A stretch of DNA of 64,000 nt from Paraphoma chrysanthemicola (Eukaryota; Ascomycota; Dothideomycetes; Pleosporales; Phaeosphaeriaceae). The position numbers were made by a program, and so were the translations under genes. Under the pieces are notes generated by a model. It did not search any database. It had not been told where the DNA came from and worked only from the letters and a program-made list of their open reading frames with translations. The stretch covers positions 186,001-250,000 of the forward strand of contig JAGMWG010000007.1 in assembly GCA_020744225.1 (NCBI GenBank), in the 5' to 3' direction. Of this stretch, positions 10,400-20,904 are shown piece by piece. Each line of letters opens with the position of its first letter. Within the stretch, counting starts at the first letter, position 1.

Positions 10400-11522
10400 A
10401 TGGCCGACCATCAGAAAGAGATAGAAGAGTTTGGCAACAACAATGACTTCTGGCTATTCGGCTACGGGTACGAATCAGATTATCTCCGAGGTGCGCTGTA
10501 ACTGACAATGTACAGGAGCTTAATATGGAAGCCACCGCCACACTATGGTACATCAAAGGTCACTCACATAAGAGCCGCAGAATACTGAACTATCGATTAG
10601 ACCAACGCGTGCCCGGTTACATAGAAGGCTACGTCCGACGCTTCTGGCAGGTATGAAGACCTGCACTACCATTATCAACTCGAGCTAAGTATCCGCACAG
10701 GCAAGGTACATCATACACCATTCAAGTCGAACCCAACATCAACATACTGATTTAATTGCAGCGAAGACCACCGCGGCACACCCGAAGCCCCAGGCCGCGT
10801 CGTCACGCTCATTGACAAAGCACACTGGGACACTTTGACAGACCACGTGAGTCACATTCAAATTACCTCTTTACCTTACGCAAAGTAGACTACCCGCATG
10901 TGTCTGTAGTAGTAGTACTGATTATGATGGTGGAAAATAGCACGTCTCAACGGAACGCGTCTGGGGTGCCGCATACCATATCCCAACCCAGCACGTCGCA
11001 GAAGTCAGGAATTACCTCGATATTCGCGAAATCAATGGGTATAGTATCCAATTCACGCCTTTTCATCCCGCTGCGCCTTCAACAACAAGCGCAATCGCAA
11101 CAGAATCAGCAACAGCAGTTCCTACATCCAACTCCAAAACTCCCTCATCCCCATCGCCATCACCACCATCCATCCGGTGTCTAGTATACATCGGCCTCCC
11201 CTCAAACCCACAATTCCTCGGCCCGCAGGACCCAGACGCACTAGCTAGGAAGATCCTCGAAAGCACAGGCCCCAGCGGCGAGAACAAAGAGTATTTGTAT
11301 AATCTGGAAAAAGCGCTCGAGGGGCTGAGTAGCGAGAGTGAGGATGCGCATGTCAAGGATTTGGTGGCGAGGTGTAGGGAGATTGAAAGCAGTGGGGAAA
11401 GGGAGAATGTGGGTGTGGGAAGGATTGTTGGTGGAGGAACGGGGATAAAGGGGGGAGGGCATGGAGGGCATGAGTTGCATAGGGTGGGGAGTACGGAGGA
11501 GGTTGAGGAGGTTGAGAAGTAA
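10400..11522 (+). CDS. GCG1: ChaC-family gamma-glutamylcyclotransferase (glutathione-specific), six exons with a 5-base microexon
   Basis: ChaC enzymes cleave cytosolic glutathione to 5-oxoproline and Cys-Gly. Exons 10400-10467, 10516-10547, 10601-10650, 10701-10705, 10762-10846 and 10941-11522 give 273 residues. The signatures follow family order: FWLFGYGSLIWKP at the N-terminus, DQRVPGYIEGYVRRFWQ, SEDHRGTPEAPGRVVTLI, ERVWGAAYHI, and YLDIREINGY holding the conserved acidic position. The C-terminal half has LVYIGLPSNPQFLGP. Exon 4 is the pentanucleotide GCAAG, bounded by cacag and gtaca. Without it the reading frame breaks between FWQ and SEDHRG; with it the family sequence is continuous. A Ser/Thr/Pro-rich insert lies near residues 120-150 and a Gly/His-rich tail ends the protein. 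Confidence 0.9.
10701..10705 (+). other. Five-base microexon of the ChaC gene
   Basis: The microexon GCAAG sits between acceptor ccgcacag and donor gtacat, with introns of 50 and 56 bases on either side. It supplies Ala and part of Ser in FWQ-A-S-EDHRG. Confidence 0.75.
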
Positions 11523-12645
11523 TCATCAGAAGTGATAAGGCGGTTACATGACATTTCCTGTGCGTAGGATAGTTCGAAGAATTGTCTTTGCTATTATGAA
11601 GTGATCATCCAAAATGACTGTGCCTGCTGGTGTTGTGAGAAAAATCAGACGACTTGTTCTACGATGGAAATAGTCACTGATCTACACGTCATACAACTTC
11701 ACAACGTCATCCATGTCTGCATCTACCGGCCGAGAACAAGATTATACCAAGAGACTCGAGATTGTACCTCTTTCTACAAGCAGAAATTCTACGCCAGCCA
11801 CCTACACCTCTCTACGAAGAGGTTACCACATCAAGCTAGCTCTACCTCGCACACACCAATCCATCAAATTTCTTCAAAGACTGTTCACTAAATAAGCACT
11901 CAGGCTTTGAAATCCCTTTCCAAATGCGCGATTTGTGACCCCTTGCCAATCCGTGGGGTACTTTAAGAATCCTGCTTCATCGTGCTGACTCACCACTTGG
12001 ACAGCTGAGTAACCGCCCGAAACTTTTCGGACGGGGAATTCATTGGTCAGGTTCTCTGTACCTGATCGTGCCATCTGTTGCGTGCCGCCTCGGAGAAATG
12101 GGTTTGCAGTGTGCTAAGGGTTCGCGCATAGCTGTGAGTTGCGACTTGCCTGTGCGAGCTTCTCTGCGACAACAAATGCGAGAATTGGAGGTGGCAGACG
12201 TCATGCGTGACGAATTCGTGCATTATTGCTTTCTGAATGTAGAGGATGTTCGAGCTTGTTGGGCCTCGCCATGGCTCTGCTAGGTGGGCCTGCTTGTTGC
12301 TTGTGCCAGTGATCATGCCCCGTTGCGTGCTTGTACTCGCCGACGCTGTATTCGGCCCAGATGCCCAGCGAAGGTCAATGCAGCTTCATGCGCCGCCCTC
12401 TTCCTCTTTCCCTACTCGTACAATCATAGTTCGATCGATCGATTGATCGTACCACACGGCAATCGAGCGCTTGGCCATTTTCTATCACGAACCCAAATGG
12501 GTCGCAAATAATGGTCTTGGGCGGATGAGCTCATCATTCAAAGGCCAACAGAATTCGCTGTCCGTCATGAAGTATATTCGTCGTCCTTGATCCTATGCGG
12601 TGATGGTTGATGAATTGCCGGCCCTATCAAGATCGTCAGCAGCCA
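11523..12645. other. Intergenic region, 1.1 kb
   Basis: It lies between the 3' ends of the ChaC gene (+) and the transcription factor gene (-). Open frames here are short and start with non-ATG codons. I see no gene. Confidence 0.5.
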
Positions 12646-14990
12646 TCAGCAGAAGCAAGGGCAGGGATGTTCGGCTATGCCGAGGATCGGACGGGCGCTG
12701 GGGTAATACGAACAAGCAAAGCCATAGCCGGTTATCCCGGACCCTGGACCGTACATATGTTCGCCAGTCCCGTCCAGCGTCGCATCATTGAAGTTCATCG
12801 ATTGTTCGAGTCCAACGCTTCCGGTACTTCCTGGGGTGTACACCATATTGGGTGTGTCAATCCCGAGGCTCAATGCAGCCCAATCGATGTTCTCCCACTC
12901 GACAAAGTCCGGCTCCGCTACGTGGTGTTGGAGTGGGCCGACAGGACTGTTGGCGTCTTCAGCTTTGGAAGGCGGCTCGAAGTATGGCTCTAGCCTACGT
13001 ACAAGAACGGTCAAGTATAAGCAAACGAAGTTATTGGTAAGAGGTTGCGGTTGTCTAACCTGAGATTAACGATTCGACCCCATAGATAACGTACTGCTTC
13101 ATTCAGCTTGTAGCTGACCCATCCGCAGAGGTGAAGTCGCGCAAGGAGTGCTTCTGGCGAAAGTATGCCAAATTCGGAACACGCAAGCGATATCTGGTAG
13201 ACAAACCAGTTGCTCTCAGCCGAGCCTTCGGCAGAGATGGCGCCAATAGAGAGGATCCACAATAGCAAGTCCGGACAGTACTGCCATTCGGAGCGAACAG
13301 TGCAGTTGAGTGCTTTCTCGAGCCGTTTGCTGGCGGCGAAGTGCAGCAGATGGACATCACTTGGTCGTTTTAGTGCCTCTGTTGTACGCACGGTGAAGAT
13401 TAGAAGCGCGACGCAGAGCGCGTCTTCAAGAGGCGTGATCAGATGTTCATTCTCCCGAAGCCATTTGAGCAGCATGCACTCCAGAACACATGAAAAGTTC
13501 TGAATGTCAAGCGGGTCCAGCGGGCTGTTCGGATCGCCGAACCAGACGTTGAGGTCTGCAATGAGAATCAGCACCGATTCGACGAGTTCGGTGAGCGACT
13601 CCTTGACGCCAGCATGGCGGCAGTAGTCGATTAGATGTTGTGAGATGTTGGATCGATATCCCGGTGGATGACGGGGAAAGCTGGCGTGGCTGATAAAGTC
13701 CAGGGTCGATGGGTTAGGCGCTTCGAACGAAGCGATGGCGTGGGCGGTCGAATGCCTGATGCTCAGTAAGCATGTGCCAAACCGGTTCGGGCCGAACGTG
13801 GGGATTTCATGTTACGCACCAAAGTATAAAGGCTTGCAGTATGCGGTTTGAGCTGATCGCCATGAGTCCGCCTCGCAGTTGCACCATTCTTCGCAATCCG
13901 TTCATGTGTATGGCGCGTTGATTTGGCTGGTCCTCGTCCAGTCGCTCTTGCTCAAAGAGAGGAAGCAGCAGTCCCTCCTCCACCGTGAGCAAATTGAAAA
14001 CAGCGCCAATGTTCGCATCTGAAATGCCGACATTGACGTCGGGGTGCGAGATGGCTGCGTTGATTGCCGCGATGGCCTGCGCGCGGTGGTGGAGGATCTT
14101 TTCGATCGAGCCTCGGCCCACAATGTACAGATGTAAGGCTATGGTGCAGAGTAAGCTGTGCATGAAACCTGGATTACTTATGGCTGTGCCAAACCAGTCC
14201 GACCTCATCAGCGTAGATCGGTGTCTAATGTCGACTGCGATGATGCCGGGTGCCATTTCGGAGACAACTGCGAAGTTCAGTCAGCGAACGCCCACCACAG
14301 CTCACTACCTGTGAAAATAAGCTTCCCGGAACGACAGTAAACGGCAACGCGTGTTCGCTAGAGGCTGTCTTGGTGTTCAATCATACCGCGATCTGCCAGG
14401 ATCGTGTTCCGCAGACTCGGTAATCTAGGAAAGCTTTATAAATGGAAACGCAGGGTCCAATACTTACAGTGCTCCAGCAGCTCCGACACACTGCCATTGA
14501 TTTCGACTGATGAGGCTTGGAATGGATCGAACAAGCTATTGTTCGGGTCCTCGGCGGGGTTGGCAGGCCTAAGCAGAAGACATCTCGGGCATAGTCTTTG
14601 GCCTGGGCGACACAGGAGGATTTGACAATCTGGACACAGTTCTCCTTTGGACAGTGCGTAGGGCTGACGCTCCAGAGACGGGAAGTAATCACCCTGGTTG
14701 AGGAGTATGGGAGGGCTCGGCGTTGCCGTGTTTGGGGTGAGTAATGAATCGGGAGTTCCCGCACTTTTTGGGCTTGTACTCTCGGGGCTCTTCCTTTGTT
14801 TCGCAGCATGTTTGCTTGTGGACCAGGGACGCTCTCTGCGCGCCTTTTGCATAACAAACGAGCGGGCATTTCGGCGACCTTGGCGGGATGTCTTCGCCTG
14901 TGCCGCGTCCACGAAAAGAAAGTCCTGCTGGATGGGTACGGTCGGCGGTGCGCGCGGTCTTCCATTGGCGGCCTCCCTCTGACCCTCCAT
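12646..14990 (-). CDS. Fungal-specific transcription factor domain protein (no Zn2Cys6 cluster)
   Basis: At least five exons: 14990-14468, a short one around 14357-14309, 14267-13820, 13755-13060 and 12994-12646. The last three joins close in phase with good GT-AG sites. The N-terminus has the motif QQDFLFVDAAQ followed by a basic Arg/Lys stretch, then Pro/Ser-rich sequence. The middle carries a helical domain (SDWFGTAISNPGFMHSLL, HHRAQAIAAINAAI, GLRRMVQLRGGL) like the fungal transcription factor domain family 2. No zinc cluster is visible. The start is the first ATG in frame. The junction between exon 1 (donor CACT/gtaagt) and the short exon (YCRSGKLIFT) does not close in phase with any acceptor I see. 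Either a splice site is unusual or the gene carries a frameshift. DNA targets are unknown. Confidence 0.72.
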
Positions 14991-16143
14991 CCTTCTCCCC
15001 CAGCGCAGGACCAGCAAGAAGCCGTGCTATTGTCCTATACAAAGGAAGTTGATGATGGCAGACTCCAGCTAGGTACGGCCGGTGGAGGGGTGCGAGCAGT
15101 GACAAGGCTACAACTTCCTAATCGATGCTCTATCGCCACCATTTTGGATGGCACATTTGCCGGGATGGATTGGGCTGCGGCTGTCTCGTTACCCGTGGTG
15201 TGCAACTCGAGGACTTGGAGGGGCTCAAGACGTGAAACTATCAAAGACCCGATTCGTGCTAGGCCGCAGAAGCGAGCTCGGGATGAACAGGGTGTCTGCT
15301 GCCGATGTTAACCCTCCGCATGCTTATGTGCTGGTGGAAGCCTACCTTTGGGTCCTGTGGCTCTCGAGACGGGCGCAGAAGGCTTCCAGAAGTCGGGCAA
15401 CGTGGCAGGGACGTGGGGAATATAAGTAGGTTATAGACGTTGCGGGACGCTTCCGCCGCCGCTGCACGAAAATAGTATCGTTCAATGACTATGGTCGGTG
15501 TTACATGGACCTGACCTGGTGTCCGTTTTGCCAGAGCCGCCTGAGCCACTGGGCTGACAGATGGGGCGAGGCCATGCTATCAGATCAAAGCTTCTGAGGC
15601 GATTGGGACGTGGTTGTTGGACATGGAATTGCGATGTTGAGGGTCTCCAGCCGCATCGGTGCCACCGAATCGGAGCGCGCGACCAGATGCTCGGCACCGC
15701 AGGAAACGCTGGTGAACGGTCAGATTCTCATGCAGCGACGTTTGGTACATCAACGGCGACTTCGCAGCCTGCCAGACTGTTAGCTTGTGTTTGTCATGAT
15801 GCGGCTCGCAGGTTTCTTGGACCATGTCTGATTCATGTTGCCGCTCCCTTGCCGTCGTGTCCCCAAATAAAAGTTTCCGGGGCCGCGAGGGTCTTCGTTG
15901 CACTCGGGCCAGCTGCCGGCGGCCCTTGGCTCTGCGCTTTTGTCACATGCGGCACCGTGATGAAGTGACGCGACCGTCGCGAACCTCCTCAGTGCGACGC
16001 CTGGGGTAGTTGGTATGGAGTTTTGTCGGCGCAAACACGTCGCCTCAGTGGAACAAAGCCGCTCCGATCCGGCGACCTCAATTGGCAAGCAGCACCGGCG
16101 AGCGCTCCGTCACCACGCCTGAAGGATAGCGCAACCCTCCGCA
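14991..16143. other. Divergent intergenic region, 1.15 kb
   Basis: It separates the transcription factor gene (-) from the ZIP gene (+) and should hold both promoters. I see no gene and no clear regulatory motif. Confidence 0.5.
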
Positions 16144-17632
16144 ATGATACATGGCGAGGGTCTGGCAGGCAAGTCGCCTTCTGCTATTTGGAATCGCGGT
16201 GGCGGGCATTGACTGACTGGGATTCGTGTATGTAGGCCTCTCGTATACAGAGATTCCCACGCACCTGCTCCAGGCCGAGCTGCACCGAAGACAGCAAGAT
16301 GGGCGGCCAACATGCGGGACCAAGGGCGGCAAGGGCCACTACAACGAGCCCATTCATGTCTTTGCGCTGTTCCTGATACTGACGCTGAGCACGGCTGGTA
16401 CGTATAAACGCTGCACTCGCCGGAGATTGTGGTTGTGCTGATGGTACGTAGCATGCGCCTTCCCAATTGTCGTGAAGCGCTTTCCCGGCGTGCCAGTCCC
16501 CCACCAGTTCCTCTTTCTCTCGCGACACTTTGGCACCGGTGTCCTCATCGCGACCGCCTTCGTCCACCTGCTGCCAACCGCCTTCGAGTCGCTCACCGAC
16601 CCATGTCTGCCGCGCTTCTGGAACCACGGCTACGCGGCCATGCCCGGCCTGATCGCCATGACGTCGGTCTTTGTGGTGGTGGGCATCGAGATGGTCTTTG
16701 CCTCAAGGGGAGCGGGCCATGTGCACTCGACTGACTACGAGAGTCTGGGGCTGGACGATCACGCCGCTGCTCCACGTTCTGCGCAGAAGAGGAGCCACAG
16801 CTACGGGAGGTTCAGCAATGGCACCTCGGGTGCGAACGGGCACGTTCCTGCTATCGTGCTGCATGATATTGGCTCCGCGGACAACCTCCTGGCGGGACGA
16901 TCGCCCTCTCTCGCTTCTCCTATGACGCCCATGTCACCCCATGTCAATGGTCGCGTTACGCGGCAATCCATGGACGACGACAACGACTCGGACCTCGATA
17001 TCAGTCCAGAAGAGCTTGGCCCACAGAATGCCGACGACTCAGAAGATGAGACCAGCTTACTGCCGCGTCCAGACGCACGCAATCAGTCCCGTGATTCCCG
17101 GGATCAGTCCCCAGATACTCCCGAAAAGACTGAAGCTCAGAACCAGAAGCTACTACTGCAGTGTCTTCTGCTTGAGGCAGGCATCCTCTTCCACAGCGTC
17201 TTCATTGGCATGGCTTTGTCAGTAGCCACAGGCACGTCATTCGCCGTGCTGCTGGTCGCCATCTCCTTCCACCAAACCTTTGAGGGCTTTGCGCTCGGAT
17301 CGCGAATAAGCGCAATCAGGTTCCCTGCTGGGTCAATGCGGCCGTGGCTGATGGCCATGGCATACGGTACCACTACGCCGATCGGGCAGGCGATAGGGCT
17401 GGCCATACATACTTTGTACGACCCGGCCAGTCAGACTGGCTTACTGACCGTCGGTTTCATGAACGCCATATCCAGCGGACTGCTTCTATTCGCTGGCCTG
17501 GTCGAGCTGCTCGCAGAGGACTTTCTGAGCGACGAATCCTATGTCACCTTGCACGGAAAACGACGGTTGCAAGCTTGCGCCAGTGTCGTGAGCGGCGCCG
17601 CATTGATGGCTCTGGTTGGCGCATGGGCATAG
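16144..17632 (+). CDS. ZIP-family zinc transporter
   Basis: ZIP transporters bring zinc into the cytosol across the plasma membrane. The core exon 16452-17632 is certain, and joins in phase to exon 16236-16397 (RPTCG, YNEPIHVFALFLILTLST). Transmembrane segments include LFLSRHFGTGVLIATAFVHLL and VFVVVGIEMVFA. The C-terminal half has the metal-site helices HSVFIGMALSVATG and ISFHQTFEGFALGSRI (HQxxEG). Between them lies a loop of about 130 residues rich in Ser, Asp and Glu and not in His clusters. Exon 2 has no ATG. A likely first exon is 16144-16168 (MIHGEGLA), using a GC donor in perfect context (CAG/GCAAGT) and the acceptor at 16234-16235. That start is inferred; total length would be 455 residues. 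Confidence 0.87.
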
Positions 17633-18499
17633 GCATCGAGCATGTTCGTCACCTGAAACTTGCATCGTCCCGGCGCTATGGCTGATAGTATGCAGAGACT
17701 TTGCTTCATAATCATAACTCGCCTTTCTAGGCTTTGCACGGACCTCGATCCGTGACTAGTGAAGGCTACATCGCCCACCTCTATGTCGCTCTTCCAAGTG
17801 ACATTGCCTCCTTTCACCGGCTTGAGCACTCGCCTCGAGACCGTGCTTGGGTTTCCTCTTTTACCGTTGGAAACCTGTTTGCTTACGTGAGACGAAGAAG
17901 GTACGACTAGAAAACACCATCCTGCTTAACCTAAAGCCGGGGGACGATATTCAGTTCTCCAGCACTTCAGCCCGATCGTGACTAGCATCCGTCTTTTCGA
18001 GACGCAAGAATGAGGCGATTTGCGAGCGAGCTGCATTACAATCCCTGCGCCAGATGCTCTCAATACGAGCTCATGAGACCACACGTGCAGACACAGTCCC
18101 GATCGCTTCAATATGGTGCTCCGATCACCCTCAATCGCTGCACCGACAGTAACCTGTATCTCCCCTTCGCTACTCCCCCTTACATGACACCCGAGCATAC
18201 AGAGTCCATCCAAGACAGCACCCATCATATGTCCCGTTCAAGCTAAGTTGTAGCTCAGACCTTAAGCTCACACAAAGAGGGATTTGAGAGTCTTTGAAGG
18301 GTTTGGTATGCCACTGGCTCGACTGCATCAAGTTCATCAGCATATGCTGCATCTTAGGTACTAATATCCACTCCGTAGTCTTACTGCACCCAAACAATTC
18401 TCACTCGTATATGAACGTGTTCTCATTTCAGAAACCTCCAACGCCCGCTTCAATCCATATATCAGGTGACAAACAAAACGCTGCACATCCACTCAAAGC
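17633..18499. other. Intergenic region between convergent genes
   Basis: It holds the 3' flanks of the ZIP gene and the aminotransferase gene. No coding frame with motifs or splice sites is visible. Confidence 0.5.
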
Positions 18500-19969
18500 C
18501 TACAGATCCTTTGCAACAGTCTCTAAAGCTTCCTTGAAGATCCCACAAGCCTTGTCCAATTCCTCCTCCGTGATCGTCAGAGCAGGAATGAACCTCAACA
18601 CGTCGAATACTGATGTGCTCAAGAGCAACATGTCCCTCTTAACACACTCCTGTACCACTTTCGGCGCTATTTGCGGCTGTGCCTGCGCCTGACTTGCTGC
18701 CGTGTTCGATGAATCGCTCTGCAAAGCCGGGTTCCCAAACTGCACGCCAACCATCAATCCACTGCCTCGGATATCCTCAATCAGGTTTCCTGCCTTGGTT
18801 CCCGACGCCTTCAGGTCCCGCAGAAATCCGAACAACTGCTCCGACCTTGCAGCAACATTGTCCAGAATCTTGTCCTCCCTGAACACCTCAATCACCGCTT
18901 TCGCAGCTGCACACGCCACCGCATTGCCCGCATACGTTCCGCCCATTGACCCAGGCTTTTGCAGATCCATCAACTTCTTCGAACTCGCAATTCCGGAAAG
19001 CGGGAACCCGTTCGCGATTCCCTTTGCGAAGACAAGGATATCTGGCCTCACGCCTGACTCTTCGATGAACCAGTACTTCCCCGTCCGGCCCATGCCAGAT
19101 TGCACTTCGTCAATGATGAGCAGAATACCATGCTCGTCGCAAATCTTCCTCAGGCCATGCAAAAACGCTGCTGGCGCAGGAACATACCCGCCCTCGCCGA
19201 GTACCGGCTCGAGAATAATCGCCGCGGTATCAGCCGGCGACGTGGATTGCTGGAGTGTGAGTTTCAACTGCAAAAGTGCATGGTTGACAAGTTCTTCTGT
19301 AGGTGTGTCGACGCTCGCGCCGCCGAATTGCGAGTAATATGGAAACGCAGTCGCAAATACACCGCCCATCATCGGACCATGACCTTCGCCGTAAATCGTC
19401 TTGCTCCGCGTCATCGCCGCAGTTGCATTCGTCCGCCCATGATAACTGCCCTGCATGACGATGACATTCGGCTTCTTTGTCGCCGCGCGCGCAAGTTTGA
19501 CAGCAGCTTCTACCGCCTCGGCACCGGAGTTCCAGAAGAATATCGTATCCAGGCTCTCGTGCGGGAGAATTGGAAGCAGTTCTTTGATCAGTGCGATTTG
19601 CGCGGCACTAAAGCCCAAGTTGACTTGTGCGTGTGTAATCTTCATGCATTGTGCTGCGGCTGCGGCGCTGACCTTGGGGTGGCAGTGGCCTAGGTTCACG
19701 ACGCCAATGCCGGCTGTGAGGTCGAGTAGCTTGACGCCTTTGTCGGTGGTGATGTACGAGCCGCGACCTTCGTCGAAGACATGTTTGGTCAGGCGGCCAA
19801 TGCCTTTGGCGATGTGTTGTTCGGCAAAGGCAGCGGTGTCCATGTTTGATGATGTGGGATGTGTGGTGGAGAAGAGGCGTTGTCCGAGGGCAAGTTGAGC
19901 TGGTCGCAATTGTGTGGGGACAAGCTTGCGCAATGCTGAAGATGAGCTTCTGGAAATCATGGCCGCCAT
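18500..19969 (-). CDS. PLP-dependent class-III aminotransferase, probable mitochondrial 4-aminobutyrate transaminase
   Basis: Single exon of 489 residues. It opens with an Arg/Ser-rich, acid-free presequence (residues 1-35) that suggests mitochondrial import. The class-III fold is clear: LLDLTAGIGVVNLGHCHP, FFWNSGAEAVEAAVKLAR, QGSYHGRTNATAAMTRSK, IILEPVLGEGGYVPAP, and IIDEVQSGMGRTGKYW with the Asp that contacts the cofactor. The PLP lysine is in VFAKGIANGFPLSG, near residue 316. It resembles bacterial GabT more than the yeast Uga1 type, so the likely substrate is 4-aminobutyrate. Ornithine or another omega-amino acid is possible. A second ATG at codon 4 exists. Confidence 0.9.
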   Translation of the reverse strand: MAAMISRSSSSALRKLVPTQLRPAQLALGQRLFSTTHPTSSNMDTAAFAEQHIAKGIGRLTKHVFDEGRGSYITTDKGVKLLDLTAGIGVVNLGHCHPKVSAAAAAQCMKITHAQVNLGFSAAQIALIKELLPILPHESLDTIFFWNSGAEAVEAAVKLARAATKKPNVIVMQGSYHGRTNATAAMTRSKTIYGEGHGPMMGGVFATAFPYYSQFGGASVDTPTEELVNHALLQLKLTLQQSTSPADTAAIILEPVLGEGGYVPAPAAFLHGLRKICDEHGILLIIDEVQSGMGRTGKYWFIEESGVRPDILVFAKGIANGFPLSGIASSKKLMDLQKPGSMGGTYAGNAVACAAAKAVIEVFREDKILDNVAARSEQLFGFLRDLKASGTKAGNLIEDIRGSGLMVGVQFGNPALQSDSSNTAASQAQAQPQIAPKVVQECVKRDMLLLSTSVFDVLRFIPALTITEEELDKACGIFKEALETVAKDL

Positions 19970-20089
19970 GGTGGGTTTTATTTGTCTTGCTAGTATGCTG
20001 TTGAGGGAGAGGTTTGCTGCTGGGTAGATGCGGATGGCTTCAGCTGGAATGACGTAGCGCTAGTTCTTATCGCCGAGCCTACACGCCAT

Positions 20090-20535
20090 AGACGCGCTTG
20101 ACGAGGGGTGAGGTTGTTGGTGTCGAAAACATTTGCCATATTGGTGTTCTTTTCTTTTCGCCGAGATATTTCCAAAGATACGCTAGTCTCTGGGCAGCGG
20201 CGTCGTCGTGAAGGATCGGAAGAGGGATCATAATGTGTGAGATCTCGGGTAATCCTTGAGGATTGTGCAAAAAGCCTTGGCCAGAGCTTATCTTGACGAA
20301 GTCCTGGTGCTTGGAAGAGTAAATCATATCATCTACTGTCTCCAAGTCTTTCAGATTATCTCAACTCCGTGTTGGTGGTCCTCTGCCCTATGGAACTATG
20401 GTTTGCCTCAGATCAATATGGTCAAGAGACAGAATGAGGTCGTCGCATGTAGCCCGCGTGAGTGCAGCAATAGCACACAAGAAATCTAGCTGAAACCGCC
20501 CTAGACAGAAGATCACAAAGGAGTTCTCGCGCTAA
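20090..20535 (-). pseudogene. Degraded reading frame with in-frame stops, family unknown
   Basis: One minus-strand frame reads like protein across this span. An upstream part contains CDDLILSLDHIDLRQTIVP, and a downstream part of about 90 residues contains IYSSKHQDFVKISSGQGF, LPEISHIMIPLPILHDD and AYLWKYLGEKKRTP, ending in TAG at the lower end. Two in-frame stops (TAG and TGA, about 25 bases apart, near 20365-20395) separate the parts. No intron of the right phase removes both. There is no ATG in a good position. It may be a decayed gene or the 3' end of an unannotated gene with an intron I cannot place. I recognise no family. Confidence 0.35.
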
Positions 20536-20904
20536 GTGTCGAACGTTTAAGATCGAGCAGATGATCACGCACTGTGCGGTATGAGGCGATCAAGCAAACG
20601 CGCGTAAGCTCAAACATCGAGATTACGCGATCTTGCAGCTTGTGTCCATATCAGTGAGCTGATGAAGACACGAAGTCCACCGTCGTAGTCGTCGTGTTGA
20701 ACGTTCCGCCCTTTCGCGACCAATGAGGTATAGCGTGGTTGTGATGGTCAGCACCGCGCCTTTACGAGCACCGCCATTCCTGACAGTAATACGAGCTCGT
20801 CACTCTTCCCAAACCTGGGTGAGATTGTCAATCTGAGGAATAAAAGCCCCGATCGTCGACTGCCTGACGAATGCCATTCTCCTCGGTCAACTCCAAAGAT
20901 CAGC

